This document shows positions 58,601 through 64,000 of a stretch of 64,000 nt of DNA, piece by piece. The stretch is from assembly GCF_009914765.1 (NCBI RefSeq), contig NZ_WYDS01000001.1:293852-357851 (forward strand). The letters are read 5' to 3'. Within the stretch, counting starts at the first letter, position 1. Every line of letters begins with the position of its first letter. The notes under the pieces are model-generated. The model was not told where the DNA came from. It saw nothing but the letters and a program-made list of their open reading frames with translations, and ran no database searches. A program made the translations under genes and the position numbers. The stretch comes from Halodesulfovibrio sp. MK-HDV (GTDB lineage Bacteria > Desulfobacterota > Desulfovibrionia > Desulfovibrionales > Desulfovibrionaceae).

Positions 58601-61600
58601 CGACGGTTTCATTCATGGTGAACATGTAGTTCTGCGCAGGGCTGCCATCATTATTTTGTGCCGGGTCAAAGATGAGCGCGTTGTCGTTGATGTCTTGTAC
58701 TGTAATAGAGATCGGTTGCGTGCTCACGCTACCATCTTCAGATTCAGCTCGTACCACGATATTTTGAAGTGCGTTTACACCGTCAGGGTCAACATCAACG
58801 ATATTCTGGTTGGTAATGGTGATGTTGCCACTTTGATCGATGGCATAGCCAACTATCGGTGAACCATCCGCATTTTCGAGTGAATACGTAATGTTACTGG
58901 CTGTAAGGTCGTTGTCGCTCGCGGCAACGGTGCCCACCACTGAGTCGGATTCTGTGATTGTGAATGCGTAGTCCGGTAACTGTGATCCGTCACCACTTTC
59001 TGCTGGGTCAAAGATAACGGCGTTGTCATTCACGTCCTGCACCGCAATAGTAATAGGCCGTCCACTAATGCTGCCGTCTTCGGATTCAGCTTTCACAATT
59101 AATTTTTGACGTGAATTGCCTCCATCGGGGTCAACATCAATTACGGTTGGGTCAGTAACTGTAATGACTCCATTTCCATCAATTTCAAAGCCATCGGCTG
59201 GTGACCCATCCCTGTAGCTCAACGAATATGTAATCTCGCCTGCTGTGTAGTCATTGTCAGTCGCAGCAACAGTTCCCACAACAGAATCTGTTTCTGTAAT
59301 ACTAAAGACATAGTTTGATAACGGTGCTCCTTCATTGTCTTCGGCCGGAGCAAAAATTACAGCATTGTCGTTCACATCCAGAACGTTGAGAGATACTTCC
59401 TGTGTTGACTCACTTCCGTCATCTGCCTGTGCTCTCACAACAAAGCTTTGGAGAATGTTTTCACCATTTGGGTCGATATCCAGAACATCCGGATTGGTCA
59501 CAGTGATGACACCATCCTGATCGATTTCAAAGCCACTGACGGGCGAACCATCGCTATTTTCTAATGAGTACGTAATGTCGCCGGATCTGTAGTCTGCATC
59601 TGTCGCATTTATGGTGCCGACTACTGTGTTTGTTTCAGTTACGGTAAAATTGAAGTCTTCAGCCGTGGTACCGTCACTGTTTGTCGGTGTATCAAATTGT
59701 ACGTCATTAACGTTAACGTCTGGGGAAGAGGTTATTGTAACTGGGATAGTGGTTGTAATAACTTCGTTCGGTGTCGCAACGTTAGCGTCTGCACTAGTAG
59801 CTTGAACATCCAGATCGTAGACCTGATCAATCCCGTCAATAGAGAGGATATTTACTTGCTGTAAATTACCATTGTTCGCAGTTGAACCGGTAAAGCCAAA
59901 GTTGACTTCAGTACTATTTGCCAGATGTTGGGTTATGTCACCACTAAGTGTTGCAGTTCTTCCTTCAAAGGTAACTGTAAAGACCTCATTGGTTGCATCC
60001 CATGTGAAGGTCGCTTCATGCCAATCTCTATCTTCAATATTTGGAAGTTGTACAGGCCGAGATTCATGCGTCACATTGCCATCTGTATGGATAGCAATAT
60101 GATCGAACCCCGGATCACCCTGTGAGCTGTCTTTATTTGTATCAAACTCAACAACAATGGCGTTATCTATGTTTGCACCAAGCTCTGAGCCACCAGAAGT
60201 TGTTGAAGGATCAACAACACCTGGGTGAAGTACGAAGGCAATTCCTTCGCCGCCGGGGGAAGCTCCGAAGTAAAGCTCAGAGGTAATGGAGAAGTCTTTT
60301 GTTAGATCAAGAGGTTGATTAGACCAGATGGCGCCGTTTTCCTGCATAGAAGCTTCAGTGAGCGTGAACACACCGTTTGACTCGTACGCTGAGCCAAGCG
60401 CATCAAGGCCGCCACTCGTTGCATTATCTAGAATGACCCCCTGCTTTACTGTGATTTCACCCGTTTGAGAATCAATCTCGAACTTGTCTGTGTGGTTAAG
60501 CAGTTCGTAGGTAACGTTTTCTGTGTAGTCAAAATCCTTTGCTTCCACTTGTGTTACAACGCGGGAACCGTCTTCTGGATTAACCGTTTCTTCAATTACA
60601 ACAGGTTGGATAGTGCTATCAGTGAAGTCGAGTGCATATTCGTTAACTGGCTGTACCGTAAGTTGTACGGATTGCGTACTCTGACTACCGTCTTCTGACT
60701 GGGCACGGACAACAAAAGACTGGAGCTCGTTTAGACCATCCGGATCGAGTTCTACAACAGAAGGATCGGTAACTGTGATGTTGCCGTTTTGATCAATTGC
60801 AAAACCATTCAATGTTGAACCGTCTACGTTTTCGAGTGAATAGGTAATGTCACCGGCGGTAAAATCAGCATCCTGTGCCGAAACAGTTCCAACCACACCG
60901 GCGGTTTCATCCATGGTAAACATGTAGTTAGGTGCAATTGTGCCATCATTGTTTTGTGCAGGATCAAAAATGACAGGATTGTCGTTAACATCCTGAACTG
61001 AGACGGTAATTTGCTGGGTGTTGACGCTTCCATCTTCAGATTGTGCACGCACAACATACGTTTGTTGTGCGCTTACGTTGTTTGCGTCCACATCAACTAC
61101 ATTTGGATCTGTGATAACAATGTTACCGCTTTGGTCGATAGTAAATCCGTTTACAGGCGATCCGTCTGTATTTTCGAGTGAGTAGGTGATGTCACCGGCG
61201 GTTCGGTCAATATCCACCGCTGTAACGGCCCCCACAGCGGTATCCGCTTCTGTGACAGTAAATGCATAGTTGGGCACAGGTGTTCCATCACCACTTTGTG
61301 CAGGAGCAAAGGCGACAGGGTTATCGTTGATATCTGTCAAAGAGATAACTAACTGCTGTGTTGTGGATGCGCCGTCATTGTCATCGACTTTTACGTCGAG
61401 GGTAATGGTATCACTGGTATTTGGTGCATCGATATCAAATGGTTCACCGGCATTATTAAATGGTCCACCAGCTGTAACCTTTATTTCGCCTGAGTTTTGA
61501 TTAATTACAAAACCATTTTGCTCAAGTGATCCGTCAGCAAAAGAAAATGTGAGATTTTCAGAATCGATGTCACTTGCTACAGCATGTGCAATAACTGTAT

Positions 61601-64000
61601 CCGTCGGAAGGTCTTCTGGAATAACTATCGGTGCGGTGATGGTCGCAACTTCTATAAGGCTGATATTGTCAACAGCCATACCATGGTTGTCTCCGCCCTC
61701 TCCTGTTTCATAAAACGTAAGGACGTTGTCGCCAGCGCCAGCCGTAACCGCAACGTTTACTTCTACCCAGTCAGGCCCCGTTCCATCTGGCAGATCAATT
61801 GGCACTTCAATGCCATTCCATACAACTTTTAAGTCTCCTGAATCCGTATCACTGCTGTTAAACGCAGCAGCTTTATTTTTAATGAAGAACGTAAGTTGGT
61901 ATGGCTCACCTTCGTCAATGATTGCGTCATTAATTACCTGCGTCATTCCAACGTTTCCGATACGTCCAGAACCATCAGGGCTTGCACCTAGATCCATGTA
62001 GTTTTCAGCATCGGCTGAGCCAAGGCCGCCGTGTGCTTCGTCATGAACTTCCATTTGATCTCGAGGGTCAATAGGATTTCCCTCAGCATCGAACTGAGTT
62101 TTGGTCCACCCTGGAAGTACGTTAAAGCCTTGCCATCCGCCTTCCGGAATTGACACACCGTCTGTATCTTCGAAGCTACCGTTAATAATGATGTTTGGAT
62201 TCGTATTGGTTGGTACTTCAAATGTTAATGTTGGCGCATCGTTAACAGGGAGGACATCAATGGTTGCCGTTTCTGTTACGGTCGCCCCACTTGGGTCCGT
62301 AGCTGTCACATCAAAAACAAAATCTGTGTCGGTGTTTGGTGCCGGAGTAAAAGAATACGTTGTTCCAACTTCGATTTCGTTGCCAGACTGAAGTACCACG
62401 GTTAGCCCGCCAGCGCCTTCATATGTGACAACACCAAGTTGAACTGGATTTGGGGTATACGTCAGGGTTAAGTTATCGCCATCAACATCAACGATGTTCA
62501 TATCGCTGATGATGGAAGCGGCCGTAAATGTAACCGGCACTGTCGCATCTTCTTCAATTGTGCCAATAAGAGCATCGGCGGCAGTAGGCACGTCGTTCAC
62601 AGGGTCAAAGTTCGCACCGATGGTACGCTGAATGGATGCGCCTTCCTGATCCGTAATGGTTAGATTGAATTGGACATCACCGTTGAAGTTTTCAACGGGT
62701 TCAATGACGTATTGCTCATTAACAGCGTCGTATGAGATGTTTTGAATATTCGGATTGCTGGTAGTCAGGTCGAGAATGACATTCTGGCCGTCTTCAACAT
62801 CATCAATGTTTAGGCTGGAGATGATTTCTGCACGGGTAATGTACAGGGTTTGGTCTTCCACACCCGTATCGAAATTAGTAGTCAGATCGGCAGTCGGCAT
62901 GTCGTTCACAGGATCAAAGTTTGCACCGATGGTACGTTGGATTGATGCCCCTTCCTGATCGGTAATTGATAGGTTGAATTGCACATTACCGTTGAAGTTT
63001 TCAACGGGTTCAATGACATACTGCTCACTCACGGCATCGTATGAGATATTCTGAATATTTGGATTGGCTGTGGTCAGGTCGAGAATGACATTCTGCCCGT
63101 CTTCCACGTCAGCAATGTTCAGGCTGGAGATGATGTCTGCACGGGTAATGTACAGGGTTTGATCTTCCACACCCGTATCGAAATTAGCAGTCAGATCGGC
63201 AGTCGGTACGTCGTTTACAGGATCAAAGTTCGCACCGATGGTTCGCTGGATTGATGCCCCTTCCTGATCGGTAATTGATAGGTTGAATTGCACATTACCG
63301 TTGAAGTTTTCAACGGGTTCAATGACATACTGCTCACTCACGGCATCGTATGAGATATTCTGAATATTTGGATTGGCTGTGGTCAGGTCGAGAATGACAT
63401 TCTGCCCGTCTTCCACGTCAGCAATGTTTAGGCTGGATATGATGTCTGCACGGGTAATGTAGAGGGTTTGATCTTCCACACCCGTATCGAAATTAGCAGT
63501 CAGATCGGCAGTCGGCACGTCGTTCACAGGATCAAAGTTCGCACCGATAGTGCGCTGGATTGATGCCCCCTCCTGATCAATAATGGACAGGTTGAACTGC
63601 ACATCACCGTTGAAATTTTCAACTGGCTCAATGACGTATTGCTCATTCACGGCGTCGTATGAGATGTTTTGAATATTTGGATTGTCGGTAGTCAGATCAA
63701 GAATGACATTCTGCCCGTCTTCCACGTCATCAATATTCAGGCTGGAGATGATGTCTGCACGGGTAATGTACAGAGTTTGATCTTCCACACCCGTATCGAA
63801 ATTAGTCGTCAGATCGGCAGTCGGTATGTCGTTTACCGGATCAAAGTTAGCAGCGATGGTACGCTGGATCGATGCCCCTTCCTGATCGGTAATGGACAGG
63901 TTGAATTGTATATCCCCGTTGAAGTTTTCAACCGGCTCAATGACATACTGTTCATTGACGGCATCGTATGAGATGTTCTGAATATTCGGATTGGCTGTAG
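46668..64000 (-). CDS. giant type I secreted repeat adhesin, N-terminus beyond the window
   Basis: The frame is open from the right edge to TAA at 46668, at least 5777 residues. From the N-terminal side: 103-aa tandem repeats (62.6-64.0 kb); a galactose-binding-like module NGSFE...GW (61.6-62.2); cadherin-like repeats with DxNDNP calcium sites (60.6-61.6, 58.3-59.7, 55.3-57.4); two lectin-like domains resembling L-type lectins (60.4-59.8 and 58.1-57.5); two PPC-like blocks (55.1-54.6, 51.2-50.7); nine 97-aa VCBS/cadherin-5-like repeats (54.1-51.4); a LamG-like module (49.2-48.7); and a second NGDFE module (47.8-47.3). The end (GNDDVLIINFDATQGDTIDI...) is a T1SS C-terminal target domain. It is probably anchored at the cell surface for attachment and biofilm; the LapBCE-type exporter is not in the window. 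Confidence 0.92.
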   Translation of the reverse strand, partial: TANPNIQNISYDAVNEQYVIEPVENFNGDIQFNLSITDQEGASIQRTIAANFDPVNDIPTADLTTNFDTGVEDQTLYITRADIISSLNIDDVEDGQNVILDLTTDNPNIQNISYDAVNEQYVIEPVENFNGDVQFNLSIIDQEGASIQRTIGANFDPVNDVPTADLTANFDTGVEDQTLYITRADIISSLNIADVEDGQNVILDLTTANPNIQNISYDAVSEQYVIEPVENFNGNVQFNLSITDQEGASIQRTIGANFDPVNDVPTADLTANFDTGVEDQTLYITRADIISSLNIADVEDGQNVILDLTTANPNIQNISYDAVSEQYVIEPVENFNGNVQFNLSITDQEGASIQRTIGANFDPVNDMPTADLTTNFDTGVEDQTLYITRAEIISSLNIDDVEDGQNVILDLTTSNPNIQNISYDAVNEQYVIEPVENFNGDVQFNLTITDQEGASIQRTIGANFDPVNDVPTAADALIGTIEEDATVPVTFTAASIISDMNIVDVDGDNLTLTYTPNPVQLGVVTYEGAGGLTVVLQSGNEIEVGTTYSFTPAPNTDTDFVFDVTATDPSGATVTETATIDVLPVNDAPTLTFEVPTNTNPNIIINGSFEDTDGVSIPEGGWQGFNVLPGWTKTQFDAEGNPIDPRDQMEVHDEAHGGLGSADAENYMDLGASPDGSGRIGNVGMTQVINDAIIDEGEPYQLTFFIKNKAAAFNSSDTDSGDLKVVWNGIEVPIDLPDGTGPDWVEVNVAVTAGAGDNVLTFYETGEGGDNHGMAVDNISLIEVATITAPIVIPEDLPTDTVIAHAVASDIDSENLTFSFADGSLEQNGFVINQNSGEIKVTAGGPFNNAGEPFDIDAPNTSDTITLDVKVDDNDGASTTQQLVISLTDINDNPVAFAPAQSGDGTPVPNYAFTVTEADTAVGAVTAVDIDRTAGDITYSLENTDGSPVNGFTIDQSGNIVITDPNVVDVDANNVSAQQTYVVRAQSEDGSVNTQQITVSVQDVNDNPVIFDPAQNNDGTIAPNYMFTMDETAGVVGTVSAQDADFTAGDITYSLENVDGSTLNGFAIDQNGNITVTDPSVVELDPDGLNELQSFVVRAQSEDGSQSTQSVQLTVQPVNEYALDFTDSTIQPVVIEETVNPEDGSRVVTQVEAKDFDYTENVTYELLNHTDKFEIDSQTGEITVKQGVILDNATSGGLDALGSAYESNGVFTLTEASMQENGAIWSNQPLDLTKDFSITSELYFGASPGGEGIAFVLHPGVVDPSTTSGGSELGANIDNAIVVEFDTNKDSSQGDPGFDHIAIHTDGNVTHESRPVQLPNIEDRDWHEATFTWDATNEVFTVTFEGRTATLSGDITQHLANSTEVNFGFTGSTANNGNLQQVNILSIDGIDQVYDLDVQATSADANVATPNEVITTTIPVTITSSPDVNVNDVQFDTPTNSDGTTAEDFNFTVTETNTVVGTINATDADYRSGDITYSLENSDGSPVSGFEIDQDGVITVTNPDVLDIDPNGENILQSFVVRAQADDGSESTQEVSLNVLDVNDNAVIFAPAEDNEGAPLSNYVFSITETDSVVGTVAATDNDYTAGEITYSLSYRDGSPADGFEIDGNGVITVTDPTVIDVDPDGGNSRQKLIVKAESEDGSISGRPITIAVQDVNDNAVIFDPAESGDGSQLPDYAFTITESDSVVGTVAASDNDLTASNITYSLENADGSPIVGYAIDQSGNITITNQNIVDVDPDGVNALQNIVVRAESEDGSVSTQPISITVQDINDNALIFDPAQNNDGSPAQNYMFTMNETVGVVGTITAQDADFTAGDITYSLENADGTPLEGFAIDQNGSITVTDPDAVDLDPNGLNELQSFVVRAQSEDGSENTQAVQLTVEPINEHVVDFTDSTIQPVVIEETVNPEDGSRVVTQVEAKDFDYTENVTYELLNHTDKFEIDSQTGEITVKEGVILDNEGGVATFGALGTAYESNGIYTLTDAAQSQDGAIWSDQTLNLTQDFSITTDIFLGSSNGADGITFVLHPDGFNPADTTHGGSLGANIDNAVVVEFDTYRNSDLGDPWQDHVSIHTDGDLRHGSDHSQAIQTSDLEDGLWHEATFAWDATAEVFTVTFEGQTATLTGGLSQHLANSTNVHFGFTGTTGGLYNLQQVNIKSVEGLDVTYDLDVQATSADADLSTPSEVIETTIPVTITSSPDVNVNDVVFETATNSDGSNAENFTFTITEANAVVGTITASDADFRSGEITFSLENPDGSPANGFAIDQRGVITVTDSTVVDIDPDGINALQNLVVRAEADDGSVTTQDVTISVQDINDNPVIFAPAENSDGSPAANYTFTISETDANVGTITAADNDFTAGNISYSLEDANGEPVQGFAIDQNGNITITDPSVVDMDPDGTNALQNMVVRATAEDGSVNTQQITISVQDVDDNPVIFAPAENSDGSPAANYTFTISETDANVGTITAADNDFTAGDITYSLEDASGNPVQGFAIDQSGNITITDQSVVDMDPDGTNALQNMVVRATAEDGSVNTQQITISVQDVDDNPVIFAPAENNDGSPAANYTFTITEADANVGTITAADNDFTAGDIAYSLEDASGNPVQGFAIDQSGNITITDQSVVDMDPNGTNALQNMVVRAVAEDGSVNTQQITISVQDVDDNPVIFAPAENNDGSPATNYTFTITEADANVGTITAADNDFTAGDIAYSLEDASGNPVQGFAIDQSGNITITDQSVVDMDPDGTNSLQNMIVRATAEDGSVNTQQITISVQDVNDNPIIFDPAQNNDGSAAANFMFTMNETDGTVGTITAQDADFTAGSITYSIEDANGNPVQGFAINQDGVITVTDPAVVDVDADDANANQNLVVRAQSEDGSESTQQVAISVLNVNDDIGDLSDIDASSNVVDESVPIGTYVGVTLNAVDVDGDAVTYSLPDDVPFTVGDDGRILTSNEIEFGDTRDFIFEATATSSDGSSSTQTITIEAGNLNPEAVGENWETYDTQDTSVTGILGANSAVDVYEFQHNGGRLILDALTEKGSDSNNSNRDDVYQDLDGSGTQQELDIWIEVWDDDGNRVAYNDDGGSRGRDDGSLHPYDSYLDINNLDPGNYEIRVSSYRAQTSGPYKITIQGDVEMGENPYTTFEDTQLVIDNTLLLGNDSDPNNDSISIVDVNATEDTHGEVSLDAEGNVVFTPELNFNGEASFTYTISDGRGGEDTATVTVFVEDINDVPQISVVETTLTEDTAQIIATASDVDGEIVSNSLSATHGTVSLDTDGNILYTPDANYNGADSVLISVTDDSGGISTQTININVTDVNDAVVVGDVDLGSVAEDGTIIFTDADLIASSSDVDGDDLTVTNVTLAADVGTLTDTGNGLYTFAPAENYNGENVPFDFTVSDGVTEGSATATLDVTAINDAPVVGNIDLGTTAEDTAITFTATDLLASSSDVEGNDLTVTNVSLSANVGTLTNNGGDSYTFTPAANFNGEDVPISFTVSDGTTTVTASANVDVTAINDAPVAENVDLGSIAEDGTITFTDADLIASSSDVDGDNLTVTEVSLSAEVGALTDNGGGSYTFTPTTNYNGENVPFSFTVSDGTTTASATATLDVSAVNDASIVGDIDLGATAEDTAVTFTADDLLASSSDVDGDNLTVTNVSVSEDVGTLTNVDGTYTFTPAENFNGEDVPLTFNVFDGTATVSATATLDVTAVNDASIVGDIDLGATAEDTAMTFTAADLLASSSDVDGDNLTVTNVSVSGDVGTLTNVDGTYTFTPTENFNGEDVPFTFSVFDGTATVSATANLDVTAVNDAPIVGDINLGATSEDTAMTFTAADLLASSSDVDGDNLTVTNVSVSEDVGTLTNVDGTYTFTPAENFNGEEVPFTFSVFDGTATVSATATLDVTAVNDASIVGDIDLGATAEDTAVTFTAADLLASSSDVDGDNLTVTNVSVSGDVGTLTSADGTYTFTPTENFNGEDVPFTFSVFDGTATVSATATLDVTAVNDASIVEDIDLGATAEDTAVTFTAADLLASSSDVDGDNLTVTNVSVSADVGTLTNDDGTYTFTPAENFNGEDIPFTFSVFDGTATVSATATLDVTAINDAPIVGDIDLGATTEDTAMTFTAANLIASSSDADGDNLIVTNVSLSEDVGTLTDNGGGNYTFTPADNFNGEDVPFSFIVSDGTTATSATATLDVTAINDDVGALTDTDAGSNVVSENVPAGTYVGITLNAVDVDGDTVTYSLPDDVPFTVGEDGRILTSGEIEFGDASDFTFEATATSADGSTSTQSVTITAGNLNPEAVGESWETYDTQDTSVTGILGANSAVDVYEFQHNGGQLILDALTEKGADYNNSNQDDVYQDLDGSGTQQELDIWVEVWDDDGNRIAYNDDGGSLGREDGSLHAYDSYLQINDLDPGNYEIRVSSYRAQTSGPYKLSITGDVEMGNNPYTTFEATPLVIDNTLLLGNDSDPNNDSISITEVTATADTHGEVALDAEGNVVFTPEVNFDGEASFTYTISDGQGGEDTATVTVFVENINNAPRISVVGTTLLEDTAQIIATVDDVNGEIVSNSLSATHGTVTLDAAGNILYTPDENYNGADSVSVSVTNENGEASTQTIDLNVTGVNDVVVVGDIDLGSIAEDGVLTFTDADLLASSTDADGDNLTITNVSLSEDVGTLTDNGGGSYTFTPTENYNGENVPFDFAVSDGTATASATANLDITAVNDAPVARDVDLGTMTEDGTIVISETQLLANANDVDGDTLSVVNLTSTNGAFVDNGNGTWNFTPTDNFSGSINVNYDVYDGTTSVSSSGILAVNAVADAPSLFIQVANTDAVFNDTADFSEASTGVSFDLTNHDAQTVNGDVDRWETNEATGSDFNDVFSFDNLEAGETYTVHGGIGNNTIDLSSFVGSNVSIDNDSGTLTVTIDDEGNTATINYDNISMIKFDSNVFDGTPHSVELDDHDWQINGTEIEVTSDGAGDWAVSPINFAGTLDESFTLNIVVTAHDDSPWHNGAIVFDYQDANNYKMAVARIGADRWQIEQVENGEHTRIARTEYIQLDTDVPNEISLNIDGGVATIFSNGVEQISHDFGTPLNNGQIGVATNNSHTSFELNMEPSNWAPSVENYDVRIQVQDGGFTTQNVLADAFDPEGASLEITDFSQAGHGTVVDNGDGTLSYVPAEGYIGVDTFTYEISDGDNTTVGTVSIDVQSDAAISITSGESIVLDVGASLADLDGSESLSVMLEGLPKGSVITDGVITLSVGENGIADVSSMSANELLLTSPESYNASFDVTVRAISTEDTGSSVETSSEFSVNILNADLPTTGSVEIQGTAEVGGLLIADISNLVDLDGDIIAEYQWYRGEGDSKEAIDGATGSDYTLTAADANHQITVEVNAGDLDGFSATFADSTTYIAANPEFQGLTQSRELLLNGDFEDGSAHWTNDFGVVELQQAGSLLWGESNNNEENDTIAELSADNITQNNLKQTVTVDSDSESVTLKFDYKARVDILSTQQFSVFLGTVLIAENVVSGNEWQTLEITVPVSDLGLNSAGELTVEFYEATNATVGVMLDDISLTENLQTTSSTIHIDNDIAQDGVLASLADFDENSTYTLTNPDGSTSDDFSVNESGQITPLVTGASLPSGLTELKLTIDDGEGNSSETNIFITKDTIDDIIYSSSDDMGGGPIILDGNSINDITGENDATDRFHIEGNDDVLIINFDATQGDTIDISSVLGGAEERIDLSASNIEEYVDISGDSGNFTITVKSEAPEAPEQVITIQDASGLDDQAALIQMLLQNN
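46671..47100 (-). other. type I secretion C-terminal target region of the adhesin
   Basis: The last about 140 residues contain an acidic, glycine-containing segment (DGNSINDITGENDATDRF), then DVLIINFDATQGDTIDISSVLGG, strands and a hydrophobic tail (ALIQMLLQNN). This is the pattern of the T1SS-143/VCA0849-type targets recognised by ABC exporters. Classical GGxGxD RTX repeats are not obvious. Confidence 0.7.
51440..54090 (-). repeat. nine tandem 97-aa VCBS-like repeats (about 291 bp each)
   Basis: Unit consensus NDAxIVGDIDLGATAEDT...SSSDVDGDNLTV...YTFTPAENFNGEDVPF..VFDGTATVSATATLDVT. The central units are nearly identical in DNA with a 291-bp period, and even unused frames on the opposite strand repeat in phase. 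The outer units are more divergent, suggesting recent expansion in the middle. Confidence 0.85.
55340..57060 (-). repeat. five tandem 114-aa cadherin-like repeats (342 bp each)
   Basis: Unit with DVDDNPVIFAPAENNDGSPAA, then YTFTITEADANVGTITAADNDFTAGDI and SITVQD-type ends. The identical phrase GCAAAGCCTTGGACTGGATT recurs near 55851, 56193 and 56535 with an exact 342-bp period. The DxNDNP/DVDDNP junctions are calcium-binding linkers. Confidence 0.85.
57540..58140 (-). other. adhesin lectin-like domain, copy 2
   Basis: About 200 residues resembling an L-type (legume-like) lectin: GAIWSDQTLNLTQDFSI, ITFVLHPDG, IDNAVVVEFDTY with the metal-site Asp, DHVSIHTDGD, WHEATFAWD and VHFGFTGTTGG. It probably binds a glycan. 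Confidence 0.65.
59840..60430 (-). other. adhesin lectin-like domain, copy 1
   Basis: Same domain as at 57540-58140, with GAIWSNQPLDLTKDFSI, IAFVLHPG, IDNAIVVEFDTN and VNFGFTGST. The upstream module and this domain form a block that recurs 2298 bp away (766 codons), so the pair arose by in-frame duplication. Confidence 0.65.
62590..64000 (-). repeat. 309-bp tandem repeats (103 aa), running off the window
   Basis: Units begin near 62590, 62899, 63208, 63517 and 63826; the marker CACCCGTATC recurs at 62861, 63170, 63479 and 63788, exactly 309 bp apart. The copies differ by only a few bases. The encoded unit contains TGVEDQTLYITRADIISSLN and NFNGNVQFNLSITDQEGASI. The number of further copies is unknown. 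Confidence 0.92.

Noticed and set aside
63770..63788. A GTG at 63788 as the start of the giant adhesin
   Set aside because: The same frame and the same 103-aa repeat continue without interruption to base 64000, so this is an internal codon.
62590..64000. CRISPR array
   Set aside because: The 309-bp repeats are contiguous coding units without spacers.
1..64000. tRNA or rRNA genes, insertion sequences, prophage or an attachment site
   Set aside because: No tRNA-like T-loop context, transposase or integrase was found on either strand.

Overview
The window reads as chromosomal DNA of a moderately AT-rich, Gram-negative anaerobe. The best match to its gene content is a marine sulfate-reducing bacterium of the Desulfovibrionales (Halodesulfovibrio-like). 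This rests on an octahaem c-type cytochrome with TPRs, an aldehyde:ferredoxin oxidoreductase with a MoaD-like partner, a TRAP transporter and outer-membrane proteins (FadL, LolA-like, a type I secreted giant adhesin). It is an inference from gene content; there is no rRNA or other marker gene.

Left part (1-16.4 kb): the end of an ABC-transporter ATPase; a periplasmic choloylglycine hydrolase-family enzyme; a divergent queuosine pair (yhhQ-type precursor transporter and queF); a DHFR/RibD-like reductase; an Old Yellow Enzyme with a TetR regulator and two operator-like palindromes; a LolA-like protein and a lipoprotein; the phosphate transporter pstSCAB (pstC carries a frameshift); and a CusRS-like two-component system followed by a small exported protein and an ArnT-like lipid A glycosyltransferase. 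Similar 17-bp motifs lie ahead of these last units.

Middle (16.4-38 kb): a periplasmic sulfatase with a small secreted partner; an octahaem/TPR cytochrome; a FadL-type porin; and a large catabolic cluster controlled by a divergent sigma-54 activator (frameshifted near its N-terminus). Its order is DapA-family lyase/deaminase, FAD oxidase, proline racemase/4-hydroxyproline epimerase, [2Fe-2S] subunit, FAD/BFD subunit, L-serine dehydratase, TRAP DctP-Q-M (dctM frameshifted), aldehyde:ferredoxin oxidoreductase and a MoaD/ThiS-like protein. The set matches trans-4-hydroxy-L-proline breakdown (epimerase, three-subunit D-hydroxyproline dehydrogenase, deaminase). The usual semialdehyde dehydrogenase is absent and a tungsten-type AOR stands in its place. 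A -24/-12 promoter and repeated TTTCGCTACA elements lie upstream.

Right part (38-64 kb): a decayed gene, a YjiK-like protein, a 1.1-kb gene-poor stretch with a possible small RNA, a 1326-residue AsmA/DUF748 protein, a PAS-PAS-GGDEF diguanylate cyclase, and on the minus strand a giant type I secreted adhesin of at least 5777 residues that runs off the right edge. The adhesin is built from 103-, 114- and 97-residue tandem repeats, two lectin-like domains, two PPC-like blocks, carbohydrate-binding-like modules and a T1SS C-terminus.

Three otherwise well-conserved genes (pstC, the sigma-54 activator, dctM) are each broken by a single-base indel. Two of these lie in 7-base homopolymers, so sequencing error must be weighed against real inactivation or slippage. 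No tRNA, rRNA, CRISPR array, insertion sequence or prophage was seen.
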